Made by a program: the position numbers and the translations under genes. A stretch of 64,000 bases of DNA from an uncultured Pelagibacteraceae bacterium (GTDB lineage: Bacteria; Pseudomonadota; Alphaproteobacteria; Pelagibacterales; Pelagibacteraceae), in NCBI GenBank assembly GCA_902623975.1, contig CACNVR010000002.1:62001-126000 (forward strand), given 5' to 3'. Positions within the stretch are counted from its first letter, which is position 1; every line of letters starts with the position of its first letter. The notes below the pieces were generated by a model that was not told the DNA's origin, did no database searches, and saw only the letters and a program-made list of their open reading frames with translations. This document shows positions 54,345 to 62,505 of the stretch, piece after piece.

Positions 54345-54963
54345 ACTTTTTTCAGCAAATACACCTAATGGAAAAAAAATAAGCATAATGCTTGATGAGA
54401 TAGGTTATGAATATAAAGTAATTAAAATTGATATCGAGAAAGGTGAACAATTTAAATTAGATTTTAAAAAAATTAGCCCATTAAGTAAAATTCCAGTGAT
54501 CATTGATCATGATAATAACAAAACTATTTTTGAGTCTGGTGCAATCTTGATTTATTTAGGAGAACAAAGTGGTAAGTTTTACAACATAGATGAAAGATTA
54601 GAGATTAACCAATGGTTGATGGCTCAAATGGGATATGTGGGTCCTATGTTAGGACAGCACCATCAATTTCACCATTATAATCCAGGCAAAAGTAAATTTG
54701 GAGAAGATAGATATTTTAAGATATCAAAAAGAATTTATGAGGAACTTGATCAAAGATTATCGCAAACAAAATTTTTAGCGGGAAATAATTATACAATTGC
54801 CGATATAGGCACTTTCCCATGGATAGCACGTCATGAATGGCATGATATTGGTCTAAAAAATTATAAAAATTTAACTAGATGGTATGTTGAAATTTCTGAG
54901 AGAGATGCAGTTAAAAAAGGCTTTTCATTTATGAATAAAAATGAAACTCCACCGTTGCCATAA
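54337..54963 (+). CDS. Glutathione S-transferase family protein (GTG start)
   Basis: The 208-residue protein has an N-terminal thioredoxin-like half (FSANTPNGKKISIMLDEIG, then SPLSKIPVIID with the cis-proline and FESGAILIYL) and an all-helical C-terminal half (AGNNYTIADIGTFPWIARHE). The pattern resembles the YfcG/YghU (Nu-type) disulfide-bond oxidoreductase subgroup. It starts with GTG inside the FNR gene, overlapping by 8 bases, so the ferredoxin, FNR and GST genes are likely one redox operon. Confidence 0.9.
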   Translation: MIELFSANTPNGKKISIMLDEIGYEYKVIKIDIEKGEQFKLDFKKISPLSKIPVIIDHDNNKTIFESGAILIYLGEQSGKFYNIDERLEINQWLMAQMGYVGPMLGQHHQFHHYNPGKSKFGEDRYFKISKRIYEELDQRLSQTKFLAGNNYTIADIGTFPWIARHEWHDIGLKNYKNLTRWYVEISERDAVKKGFSFMNKNETPPLP

Positions 54964-55068
54964 TTAATTCATTGAATTAAGTAATCTGAAAAGTGATGCA
55001 AAGATCCCATGGCCTGATAATTCTATAGCCAAAATTATTAGTATTATTAAGATTATTTTTGGGTTCAT
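54964..55068 (-). CDS. Small membrane protein, 34 residues, coupled to the dksA unit
   Basis: This minus-strand frame starts with ATG at 55068, overlapping the previous small ORF stop as ATGA, and stops at 54964. It encodes MNPK, a hydrophobic helix (IILIILIILAIEL, residues 5-17), then SGHGIFASLFRLLN. The four-base overlap and membrane-helix composition support a real gene. It is unlike any family I know. Confidence 0.55.
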   Translation of the reverse strand: MNPKIILIILIILAIELSGHGIFASLFRLLNSMN

Positions 55069-55193
55069 CTAGTAAATACAAATACTAACAAAAGTATCCA
55101 AAAAAAAGCATAATAAAAATAGATGTATTTTTTAGTAAAATTGTAAGTAATAGGATTGTGTATAGTTTTCTTTTTCTTTTTCCTTTTAGTCAT
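55065..55193 (-). CDS. Small membrane protein, 42 residues, coupled to the dksA unit
   Basis: The ATG at 55193 lies inside the last codons of the DksA-like gene (8-base overlap) and the stop at 55065 overlaps the next small ORF as ATGA. The product is MTKRKKKKK followed by a polar, aromatic stretch (TIHNPITYNFTKKYIYFYY) and a membrane helix AFFWILLLVFVFTR. The highly basic N-terminus and C-terminal helix predict an N-in orientation. It is too short for usual gene finders. I do not recognise a family. Confidence 0.55.
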   Translation of the reverse strand: MTKRKKKKKTIHNPITYNFTKKYIYFYYAFFWILLLVFVFTR

Positions 55194-55710
55194 CTGCGTG
55201 AACCTTTTCGTCTTTTTCGTGTTTTTCTTGAGCGGCAATTGTATATTTTGCGACAGGTCTTGCCATCAATCTTTTGAGACCAATTGGCTCAGCTGTATCC
55301 AAACAGTAACCATAAGTATCATCTTTTATTCTCATTAAAGCTTTATCAATTTCAGAAATTAATTTTATCTGTCTATTGATTGCTTTCATTTCAACATTTT
55401 TATCAGTGTAAGAACTAGCTTGGTCAACAATATCTGCTGAAATACTGTTATCATCCATACTTCCATTGTATAAAGCCTCATTATTTGCTTTAACTAATTC
55501 TTTTTTCCATTCTTGTAATTTTATTCTAAAAAAAACTTTATGTTTTTCGCACATATATTTTTCCGTATCTTTTGGAATATATGTTTTTGAAATTTTTATT
55601 GGGCCTTTAAGAACCTCTTTGGGCTTAGCAACCGATTTTATTTTAGGTTTTTTTGCCGTTTTAGATTTAACTTTTGTGCCTTTTTTTTTTACTTTACTAG
55701 TTTTTGGCAT
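55186..55710 (-). CDS. dksA: DksA-family RNA polymerase-binding protein, alpha type
   Basis: DksA binds the RNA polymerase secondary channel and modulates promoters, often with ppGpp. The 174-residue protein has a lysine-rich N-terminal extension of about 45 residues and a coiled-coil hairpin starting at MCEKHKVFFRIKLQEWKKEL, with the tip acidic stretch around IVDQASSYTD. A degenerate zinc-finger lobe YGYCLDTAEPIGLKRLMARP follows. Only one of four zinc cysteines remains. I recall this single-Cys form as common in alphaproteobacterial DksA. Two small membrane-protein ORFs follow with overlapping codons. Confidence 0.88.
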   Translation of the reverse strand: MPKTSKVKKKGTKVKSKTAKKPKIKSVAKPKEVLKGPIKISKTYIPKDTEKYMCEKHKVFFRIKLQEWKKELVKANNEALYNGSMDDNSISADIVDQASSYTDKNVEMKAINRQIKLISEIDKALMRIKDDTYGYCLDTAEPIGLKRLMARPVAKYTIAAQEKHEKDEKVHADD

Positions 55711-55789
55711 ATATCAAATTTGAATTCGAGGGAGTATATTCAGCAAAATATTGGTGTCAAGCAACCTTAATTATTGTAAATATTTATTT

Positions 55790-57112
55790 ATGAATGTTTT
55801 AAACAGAAATATTAGTAATATATTTTTTATTTTTGTATTAGCGCATTTGATTATATGGACACTGATTCCATCTTTAACAAATAAAAATTTACCTTTAGAT
55901 ACAATTGAAGCTTTGGCTTGGGGAAGTAATTTAGAATGGGGATTTAGCAAACATCCACCAATGAGTGCTTTTTTTTCAGAAGTTTTTTTTAATTTTTTTG
56001 GCCCTCAAGATTGGGCCTATTATTTACTAAGCCAAGTTTTTGTTATTATTGCATTTTATTATGTCTTTAAATTTGCGTATGAAATTTTAGGAAATATAAA
56101 GTTAAGTTTAATTTCAGTATTATTATTAGAGTCGATTTATTTTTATAATTTTACTACACCAGAATTTAACGTAAATGTTTGCCAATTACCATTTTGGTCA
56201 TTGGTAGTTTATTTTTCTTGGAAAATTTATGATACACAAAAAATAAGATTTATAGATTGTCTTTTAGTTGGATTATTTGCAGCGGTTGGCTTTCTATCAA
56301 AATATCTATTTATTTATTTATTACTTTCAATTGTATTATTTTTTATATACATAATTTTTTTTAAAAAATATAAAAAATTTGATTTTAAATATTTAATTTG
56401 CATTGAAATATTTTTTGTTCTTTTAGTGCCACATTTAATTTGGCTTTTTAATAATGAATTTATTACGATTACATATGGTCTAAATAGAACTCAATTAGAA
56501 GATGCCAACATACTTAATCATCTAAGTTATCCGATAACATTTATAGTCAAACAAATTGTAATACTCATTCCTTTTTTATTTTTAATTTGGTTATTGATAA
56601 AAAAAATAAAATTTACAATTAATTTAAGAGATAAAAGAATGTTATTTTTAATATTTATTAACATTATGCCATTTTTTTTAATTTTAATTACTTCTGCAAT
56701 AATGGGATCGAAAATAAGAACTATGTGGATGACACCTTTTTACTTATTTTTTGGTATTTTGTTTGTATATGTATTTAAAAGTCAAATAAATTTAAAAAAG
56801 ATTAATTCTTTTTTATATGGCTTTTTATTTTTATTCTTTTTAAGTCCAATTCTTTATTCATATATTTCAATTACTCAAACTGAAAAAAGAACTGATTATC
56901 CTGGTAGAGAAATTGCTGCAAAAGTTCAAATTACTTGGAATTTAAATTTTGATAAAAAAATTGAGTTTGTAACTGGTGATGAATGGAAAGCTGGTAACTT
57001 ATCATATCATTTGAAATCAAGACCGAAATGGGAAGGATTTGTTAATGAAAAAATTTTAAACAAATCATCTCAATTTATTTGTGTAGATGATGTATGTTTG
57101 GGAAGATATTGA
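55790..57112 (+). CDS. Glycosyltransferase family 39 (ArnT/PMT-like) membrane protein
   Basis: The 440-residue protein has about 11 hydrophobic helices and the family signature at the first periplasmic loop, EALAWGSNLEWGFSKHPPMS, split here as EALAWGSNLEWGF and KHPPMSAFF (acidic residue, then KHPP). It ends in a small periplasmic domain. Such enzymes move a sugar from a polyprenyl-phosphate carrier to a lipid or protein on the outer face of the inner membrane. The next gene is a DPM1-like GT2, the type that makes the lipid-linked sugar donor, so the pair probably works together. The frame can begin at TTG 55751, but the ATG at 55790 is preferred. Confidence 0.85.
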   Translation: MNVLNRNISNIFFIFVLAHLIIWTLIPSLTNKNLPLDTIEALAWGSNLEWGFSKHPPMSAFFSEVFFNFFGPQDWAYYLLSQVFVIIAFYYVFKFAYEILGNIKLSLISVLLLESIYFYNFTTPEFNVNVCQLPFWSLVVYFSWKIYDTQKIRFIDCLLVGLFAAVGFLSKYLFIYLLLSIVLFFIYIIFFKKYKKFDFKYLICIEIFFVLLVPHLIWLFNNEFITITYGLNRTQLEDANILNHLSYPITFIVKQIVILIPFLFLIWLLIKKIKFTINLRDKRMLFLIFINIMPFFLILITSAIMGSKIRTMWMTPFYLFFGILFVYVFKSQINLKKINSFLYGFLFLFFLSPILYSYISITQTEKRTDYPGREIAAKVQITWNLNFDKKIEFVTGDEWKAGNLSYHLKSRPKWEGFVNEKILNKSSQFICVDDVCLGRY

Positions 57113-57127
57113 AATTAAAAATGACTT

Positions 57128-57997
57128 ATGAAAATTAAAATTTTGATACCTGTATTTAATGATTGGCAATCTGTGTCAAAATTGACTGAGGAAATAAATA
57201 GTTTACCAATCAATCCAGAGCACATTATCTCACTTATTATAGTTAATGATGCATCAAATCATGATCGTCCAGATGATGAAAAAAATTTTGAAAATATTCA
57301 GTCCATAAAAATTTTAAATATGAAAAAAAACCAGGGACATGCAAGATGTATAGCAACTGGATTAAAATATATTTTAGAAAAAGAGGATTTTGATTATGTT
57401 ATTCCAATGGATGGAGACGGGGAGGATAGACCTGAAGAAATTGTAGAATTCTTAAGTAAAATCGAAAACTCAAATGGCAGAACTATTGTTGGAGAAAGAA
57501 TTAAAAGATCAGAAAATTTAATTTTTCAAATTTGTTATCAATTACATAAATTGTTAACTTTAACTTTTGCAGGTAAATCAATTAAATTTGGAAATTTTAC
57601 TTGTTTACCCAAATCTTCTGTTGAAAAAATGGTTAATGAAAAAGCGACGTGGAATAGTTTTTCTGGCTCATTAAGAAAAATAGAAGACAACTTAATGTCA
57701 ATACCATCCAAGAGAGGAGAGCGATATTTCGGGCCATCTAAAATGAGTTTTTATAATTTAATCAAACACTCACTTTCTATTATTAGTGTATTTAGAAAAA
57801 CTTTTTTAATCCGCTCAGGTTTATTCATAATTTTGTATATACTTTTCATAAAGAGTAATGCTTCAATTATAACAGCCATACCGCTGATATTTTTGCTAAT
57901 TGCAGTTTATTCAGTCTCAAATTTAGCATTGAGAGAAAATATGGATGAGTTTGATAAAGCCTTGTCAAACATAAACGATATTGAAAATATTAAATAG
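57128..57997 (+). CDS. Glycosyltransferase family 2, dolichyl-phosphate-sugar synthase-like
   Basis: The 289-residue protein has a cytosolic GT-A domain (ILIPVFNDWQSVSKL, IIVNDASNHDRPDDE, GHARCIATGLKYI, and MDGDGEDRPEEI with the metal Asp residues) followed by two C-terminal membrane segments. This arrangement matches enzymes that load a sugar on undecaprenyl phosphate, the donor for the GT39 gene just before it. The sugar and acceptor are unknown. Its end overlaps convergent umuC by 8 bases. Confidence 0.88.
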   Translation: MKIKILIPVFNDWQSVSKLTEEINSLPINPEHIISLIIVNDASNHDRPDDEKNFENIQSIKILNMKKNQGHARCIATGLKYILEKEDFDYVIPMDGDGEDRPEEIVEFLSKIENSNGRTIVGERIKRSENLIFQICYQLHKLLTLTFAGKSIKFGNFTCLPKSSVEKMVNEKATWNSFSGSLRKIEDNLMSIPSKRGERYFGPSKMSFYNLIKHSLSIISVFRKTFLIRSGLFIILYILFIKSNASIITAIPLIFLLIAVYSVSNLALRENMDEFDKALSNINDIENIK

Positions 57998-59270
57998 CTT
58001 TAATAGTGGGTAGACAATAAAAATCAGCAGTATCTATTTTAGAAGAGTACTGTCTTCGCATATTCCATTTTTTATGTACGCCAGCGCTAGCAAGACTTAA
58101 TGTGGATCTTCCGTATCTATAATTAGTATTATCTATTGATCTCATTAAGCTTTTTATTTTTTCATCTTTTTCAGATGAAAATAAATTTTTTCTACCATCA
58201 TCATTACGGAGTCCTGTAAGCATTACACCTGCTTTTTGATATCGGTAACCATTTTTGAAAATACTTTCTAATATCGAAATTGCAGTTTTAACTGTTTCAA
58301 TGCTATTATTTGTTGCAATTGGAAAATCAATTGTTTTAGCACTTGAATAATAACCATAATCTCTTTGGAAAGGACTAGTTCTAACAAACACTGTGATTGC
58401 TTTTGCAACTAAAGACTCTGATCTAATTTTTTCAGATGCATTTAAACAATAGTTTACAACTGCTTCTTTTAGTTCTTGAAATTTTTCAATTCTTTTGCCG
58501 AATGACCTTGAAACTACGCAGCTTTTTCTTTTTGTTTGTGTTGTTTCTAAATTGATACAAGGTACTCCTCTAAGTTCCATTGCAGTTCTTGAACTTAAAA
58601 CATTAGAACATTTTTTGATCCAGGTATTAGATTTATTCTTAAGTTGTTTAGCATTATAAATTCCATTTTTTTGATAAAATTTTGTAAGCTGTCTTCCCAC
58701 TCCCCATACATCATTAATTTCAATTTTTTCTAAAATTGGATCTAAGTTTTCTATACCAATTAAACTGGTAACACCTGATTGCTTTTTCTTTGCAATATGA
58801 TTTGCTACTTTACTTAAAGTTTTAGTTTTAGCGATACCAATACTAGTTGGGATTCCAGTCCATTGTAAAACCGTTTCTCTAATTTCTCTTCCAACTTTTT
58901 CAACTTCAGAGTCTGGGAAATTAGATAAGTCTATAAATGCTTCGTCAATTGAATATACTTCTATTTCTGTATTAAATCTTTTAAGAGTTCTCATTACTCT
59001 TCTTGATAAATCTCCATACAAAGAATAATTTGACGAAAAAACCTCAACTTTATTTTTAGCAATGATATCTTTTGCTTTAAAATAAGGTTCACCCATTTTA
59101 ATCCCTAATGCTTTTGCTTCATTGGATCTAGAAATAATACAACCATCATTATTAGATAAAACTACGACAGGTTTTTTTCTTATTCTTGGATTGAACAACC
59201 TTTCACAAGAAACATAGAAAGAATTACAATCAACTAAGGCTAGTTTTCTAGTATGTTGAATGGATGACAT
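57990..59270 (-). CDS. umuC: DNA polymerase V catalytic subunit UmuC
   Basis: UmuC is the Y-family polymerase that copies past DNA damage with UmuD'. The 426-residue protein has the Y-family metal motifs ALVDCNSFYVSCERLF and YSIDEAFIDLSNF, the HhH thumb (GVGRQLTKF) and a little-finger domain (RKSCVVSRSFGKRI). Its start overlaps umuD by 23 bases. It is under the LexA-type box in front of umuD. It ends inside the convergent GT2 gene by 8 bases. Confidence 0.95.
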   Translation of the reverse strand: MSSIQHTRKLALVDCNSFYVSCERLFNPRIRKKPVVVLSNNDGCIISRSNEAKALGIKMGEPYFKAKDIIAKNKVEVFSSNYSLYGDLSRRVMRTLKRFNTEIEVYSIDEAFIDLSNFPDSEVEKVGREIRETVLQWTGIPTSIGIAKTKTLSKVANHIAKKKQSGVTSLIGIENLDPILEKIEINDVWGVGRQLTKFYQKNGIYNAKQLKNKSNTWIKKCSNVLSSRTAMELRGVPCINLETTQTKRKSCVVSRSFGKRIEKFQELKEAVVNYCLNASEKIRSESLVAKAITVFVRTSPFQRDYGYYSSAKTIDFPIATNNSIETVKTAISILESIFKNGYRYQKAGVMLTGLRNDDGRKNLFSSEKDEKIKSLMRSIDNTNYRYGRSTLSLASAGVHKKWNMRRQYSSKIDTADFYCLPTIKAI

Positions 59271-59643
59271 AAGTCACAACTCCCCAAATAAAAACGTCCT
59301 CTTCTTCATTAATTAAAATTCTATTAGAAAAATCCTTAGATCCAGATGATAGAAATTTTTTATCTCTTTCTTGAACTAAAGTTTTAACTACAAGTTCGTC
59401 ATGAACGTTTGCAATAACTGTTGAAAAATTTTTTGGTTTTAAACTTTTATCGACAACTAATAAATCACCATCATTAATCCCAACATCCACCATTGATTTT
59501 CCCTGAACTCTGATAATGAAAGTTGCTGGAACATTTTTGATTAAATGCATGTTTAAGTCGATATCTTCTTCGATATAATCAGTGGCAGGTGAGGGAAAAC
59601 CAGCACCAGCTTTATGTAGATAATAAGGGACTGTTAGTTTCAT
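59248..59643 (-). CDS. umuD: DNA polymerase V subunit UmuD (S24 self-cleaving)
   Basis: UmuD cuts itself with RecA help to give UmuD', the active partner of UmuC. The 131-residue protein has the cleavage site KAGAGFPSP (Ala14-Gly15), catalytic Ser50 (QGKSMVDVG) and Lys87 (ELVVKTLV). The Ser-Lys distance of 37 equals that of E. coli UmuD. A longer frame from 59673 would put the LexA box inside the coding region and start before the likely transcription start, so the ATG at 59643 is preferred. Confidence 0.92.
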   Translation of the reverse strand: MKLTVPYYLHKAGAGFPSPATDYIEEDIDLNMHLIKNVPATFIIRVQGKSMVDVGINDGDLLVVDKSLKPKNFSTVIANVHDELVVKTLVQERDKKFLSSGSKDFSNRILINEEEDVFIWGVVTYVIHSTY

Positions 59644-59658
59644 GTTCTTGTTTTGTTC
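59644..59658 (-). promoter_or_regulatory. LexA (SOS) box of umuDC
   Basis: On the minus strand GAAC-AAAACAA-GAAC is an exact GAACN7GAAC direct repeat (GTTCN7GTTC on the plus strand), the operator known for alphaproteobacterial LexA. Its last base touches the umuD ATG and it covers the predicted transcription start, so bound LexA would block initiation. Confidence 0.85.
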
Positions 59659-59661
59659 CAA

Positions 59662-59690
59662 TTTATAGCCCATTTATACAATGCACGCAA
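59662..59690 (-). promoter_or_regulatory. Probable umuDC promoter
   Basis: On the minus strand TTGCGT and TATAAA are spaced by exactly 17 bases. The start is predicted at about 59655, inside the LexA box, leaving a leader of only about 12 bases with no Shine-Dalgarno site. A second TATAAA at 59672-59677 lacks a good -35. Confidence 0.6.
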
Positions 59691-59808
59691 GAGGTTGTAT
59701 TTTGAGTCCGTAATTGAATCAAAAGTGAATCAAAACGAGAACATCAAAACTACATTTTGTATGCTTGTGGATAAGTTCAACCAAGGATAGTTTGATTTAA
59801 TATCAAAA

Positions 59809-60171
59809 ATGAAAAAACTAATTTGTCATTGCGGAGCTGTTGAAGCAGAAATTAATTTAGATGGGGATTTGGCTAAAGTAATAAAATGTAATTGTTCTAT
59901 TTGTAAAAGAAAAGGAGCAGTTATGTCTATGGTAAAAAATGAAGACTTTAAAATTGTAAAAGGTGAAGATAAATTAAAACTTTATCAATTTCATTCAAAA
60001 GTAGCCAAACATTACTTTTGTTCTGATTGTGGAATTTATACTCATCACAATCCAAGAATTAATCCAGCAATGACAGGATTTAATGTTGGATGTATTGATG
60101 AAATAAATACTTTTGATATAAAAGAAGTTCCTGTAAATGATGGTCAAAATCATCCGTTAGATAAAAAATAA
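59809..60171 (+). CDS. GFA (glutathione-dependent formaldehyde-activating)-fold zinc protein
   Basis: The 120-residue protein has the zinc cysteines of the GFA/CENP-V family: CHCGAV at the start, CNCSICKRKG in the middle and YFCSDCGIYTHHNP near the end. Family members are small zinc proteins of mostly unproven role; the original example acts on glutathione and formaldehyde. It is preceded by a 135-base gap shared with divergent umuD and followed by the kinase-like gene after 5 bases. Confidence 0.87.
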   Translation: MKKLICHCGAVEAEINLDGDLAKVIKCNCSICKRKGAVMSMVKNEDFKIVKGEDKLKLYQFHSKVAKHYFCSDCGIYTHHNPRINPAMTGFNVGCIDEINTFDIKEVPVNDGQNHPLDKK

Positions 60172-60176
60172 TTTTC

Positions 60177-61106
60177 ATGCAACAATTTGGTTTATGCTTT
60201 GATAAGGTTAAAAAGGATTGTTTAAAGTTCATTAAATCTCAAGAAACTAAAGCTGATAAATTTAAGAATAAAGAGCGAATGATCAAATTATTTTTAATTC
60301 CTTTATGTTTTTGGATAAGTAAAAAAGCTAATAAAAAAAGACCTTATTTTGTAGGTTTAGCTGGAGGCCAGGGAACTGGTAAAACAACAATTAGTTCCTT
60401 GATCAGAATTATATTAACAAAATACTTTAAATTAAATGTTTTTAGAATTTCAATAGATGATTTTTATAAAACAAGAAAAGAGCGAATAAATTTGTCAAAA
60501 AGAGTACATCCTATGCTTTTAACTAGAGGCGTACCAGGAACACATGATATTAATATGATGTTGAATTTTTTTAAAAGGTCAAAAAGTAAGAAATTCAATA
60601 GATTTAAATTACCATCATTTAATAAAGCTGTCGATGATAGGAATAATAAAAAAAAATGGTACGATTTAAAGAAGAGACCAGATGTTGTTATTTTTGAAGG
60701 GTGGTGCGTTGGTGCTCAATCAGAAAAAAATAATACCTTGAAAAAAACAATTAATTCAATGGAAAAAGCAAAAGATCAAAAACAAATTTGGCGAAAATAC
60801 GTTAATCATCAACTGAAATCAAAATATAAAATTTTATTCTCACAATTGAACTGTTTAATTTATTTAAAAGCAAAAAATTTTACTTTGTTACAAAAATGGA
60901 GATTAAAACAAGAGCGTAAACTTTGGGTTAAAAGTAAAATTAAATCAAACTTTAAGATAATGAGCAAAGGAGATGTTTTAAATTTCATGCAAACTTATCA
61001 AAGAATTACTCAAAATATGTTTAGATATATGCCTAAATATGCATCAATAGTTTTCAATTTAAATACTAACCATCAAATCAAATCTGCGGTATATAAAAGA
61101 AAATGA
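60177..61106 (+). CDS. P-loop kinase, D-glycerate 3-kinase (GLYK)-like
   Basis: The 309-residue protein has a phosphoribulokinase/uridine-kinase-type P-loop GLAGGQGTGKTTISSLI at about residue 62, ISIDDFYKTRKER, the segment LLTRGVPGTHDINMM and VVIFEGWCVGAQ. The RGxPGTHD and FEGWCxG motifs are those of the plant/fungal-type glycerate kinases and E. coli YggC-like relatives. Glycerate phosphorylation is therefore likely but not proven. It overlaps the TolC-like gene by 4 bases (ATGA). Confidence 0.82.
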   Translation: MQQFGLCFDKVKKDCLKFIKSQETKADKFKNKERMIKLFLIPLCFWISKKANKKRPYFVGLAGGQGTGKTTISSLIRIILTKYFKLNVFRISIDDFYKTRKERINLSKRVHPMLLTRGVPGTHDINMMLNFFKRSKSKKFNRFKLPSFNKAVDDRNNKKKWYDLKKRPDVVIFEGWCVGAQSEKNNTLKKTINSMEKAKDQKQIWRKYVNHQLKSKYKILFSQLNCLIYLKAKNFTLLQKWRLKQERKLWVKSKIKSNFKIMSKGDVLNFMQTYQRITQNMFRYMPKYASIVFNLNTNHQIKSAVYKRK

Positions 61107-62398
61107 ACTTATTTTTCAAAATTTTTCTAATTTTAGTTTTTTTCATTAGCAGTGTTTCAGCTGAAACTTTAAATGATGCGTTAAAAAGGGCTTACGATAA
61201 CAATTCAGAATTAAACGCCGAAAGACAAAGTATAGATATTTCTGAACAAGAACTAAAAGTATCAAAAAGTTCTTACCTTCCGACAATAACTTTGGAAGGA
61301 ACTAAAAGCGAAGAGGACACAGACAAACTCACTAATAGAGATGGAACTAACGCATCAATTACCGATGTTGATCCAGAAGTGAGATCAGTTAAAATAACCC
61401 AAACATTGATTGACTTTGGCAGGGGTGCTGAGTTAGCTAAAAGTAAAATAGGTATCAATTTAGCAAAAGCGAAACTTTTAAAAAAAGAGCAAGAAATTTT
61501 GTATAAAGCTGCAGATGCCTACACAGGTTTAATTTCTGCAAAAGAAAAATTTGCAATAAATAGATCAAATGTAAATCTATTAGAAAGACAAGTAGAAACA
61601 GACAGAATAAGACTCGAAAGGGGAAATATTTCTCTTTCAGATGTAGCACAGTCAGAATCATCGTTAGCTGGAGCCCAAGCGAAATTAATACAAGCAGAAA
61701 ATGATCTTTTAACAAGTAGATTAAACTATGAAAATATAATTGGCCAATTAAATAATATTGAAGATTTAGATAAAACTTCAATTCAAAATTTGAATTTACC
61801 TAATCAATTAAGTGATGCAATTGAAATATCAAAAAATAAAAATCCAAATTTAATTATTGCTCAACTTGAGTATGAACAATCAAAAAAAGATACGATAAGT
61901 GCTAAATCAGATCTAGCGCCGACTGCTAAATTATCTTTTGATAGATCAAAAACAGATGACTTAAGTGCTACATACGATGAGAGAGAAAAAGATATCTTGA
62001 AAGCAACTGTCACTTGGCCGTTTTTTTCAGGAGGAAAAAATTATGCAAATTTGAATAAAAACAAAAGTACAGAATTACAAAAAAGTTTGCTTTTAGACAG
62101 CACAATTAAGAAAAATCAAACAGAAGTTGCAAGTGCCTGGTCTTCATATCAGTCAAATCAAAGTTTATTGAACTCAGTTCGTGCCCAAGTTAATGCAGCT
62201 GAGATAGCAAATGAGGGTATTGTGGCTGAATATAATAGTGGCTCAGATCGAACTACCCTAGAGGTTATTCAATCAAATTCTTTATTACTTAACGCTCAAA
62301 TTTCTTTGGCTGATTCTGAGAAAAATTATATTCTTTCACAATTTAACTTATTGAAATCTATAGGTTTGCTTAATAGTAATTACTTAAAAATTAAGTAA
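61103..62398 (+). CDS. tolC: TolC-family outer-membrane efflux channel
   Basis: The 431-residue protein has a signal peptide (ILVFFISSVSAE) and two repeats of the TolC/OEP domain: LNDALKRAYDNNSELNAERQ with the coiled helices to about residue 215, then LSDAIEISKNKNPNLIIAQLEYEQ, shown here as AIEISKNKNPNLIIAQ, to the end. It forms a trimeric channel used by type I secretion or RND/ABC efflux pumps; no pump genes are adjacent. The ATGA overlap with the kinase-like gene implies co-translation but no evident functional link. Confidence 0.92.
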   Translation: MNLFFKIFLILVFFISSVSAETLNDALKRAYDNNSELNAERQSIDISEQELKVSKSSYLPTITLEGTKSEEDTDKLTNRDGTNASITDVDPEVRSVKITQTLIDFGRGAELAKSKIGINLAKAKLLKKEQEILYKAADAYTGLISAKEKFAINRSNVNLLERQVETDRIRLERGNISLSDVAQSESSLAGAQAKLIQAENDLLTSRLNYENIIGQLNNIEDLDKTSIQNLNLPNQLSDAIEISKNKNPNLIIAQLEYEQSKKDTISAKSDLAPTAKLSFDRSKTDDLSATYDEREKDILKATVTWPFFSGGKNYANLNKNKSTELQKSLLLDSTIKKNQTEVASAWSSYQSNQSLLNSVRAQVNAAEIANEGIVAEYNSGSDRTTLEVIQSNSLLLNAQISLADSEKNYILSQFNLLKSIGLLNSNYLKIK

Positions 62399-62441
62399 AT
62401 ATTGGATTTTTAAACATAAATTATATAAAACTTGCTTATGA

Positions 62442-62456
62442 GAACAAAATGTGTAC
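62442..62456 (+). promoter_or_regulatory. Degenerate LexA-type box upstream of recA
   Basis: GAAC-AAAATGT-GTAC matches the alphaproteobacterial GAACN7GAAC pattern with one mismatch (GTAC for GAAC). It lies 50 bases before the recA ATG and 12 bases after a TATAAA box at 62424-62429 with a TTGGAT 15 bases upstream of that box. The match is weaker than at umuD, fitting a gene that needs basal expression. Confidence 0.5.
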
Positions 62457-62505
62457 ATTTAATTTATGATTCGAGAGTTAAAAAAATTAAAAAAAGAGGC
62501 AAAAA

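Noticed and set aside
55156-55338. Plus-strand 60-codon frame opposite dksA
   Set aside because: Overlaps the end of dksA and the coupled small ORF on the other strand; its Phe-rich product is the complement of their lysine codons.
55751-55789. TTG start at 55751 for the GT39 gene
   Set aside because: The added 13 residues (MVSSNLNYCKYLF) lie before the membrane-protein start and the ATG at 55790 is a better start. A TTG start remains possible.
61455-61781. 108-codon minus-strand frame inside tolC
   Set aside because: Leu/Phe-rich complement of an amphipathic helical coding region; no homology pattern or start context.
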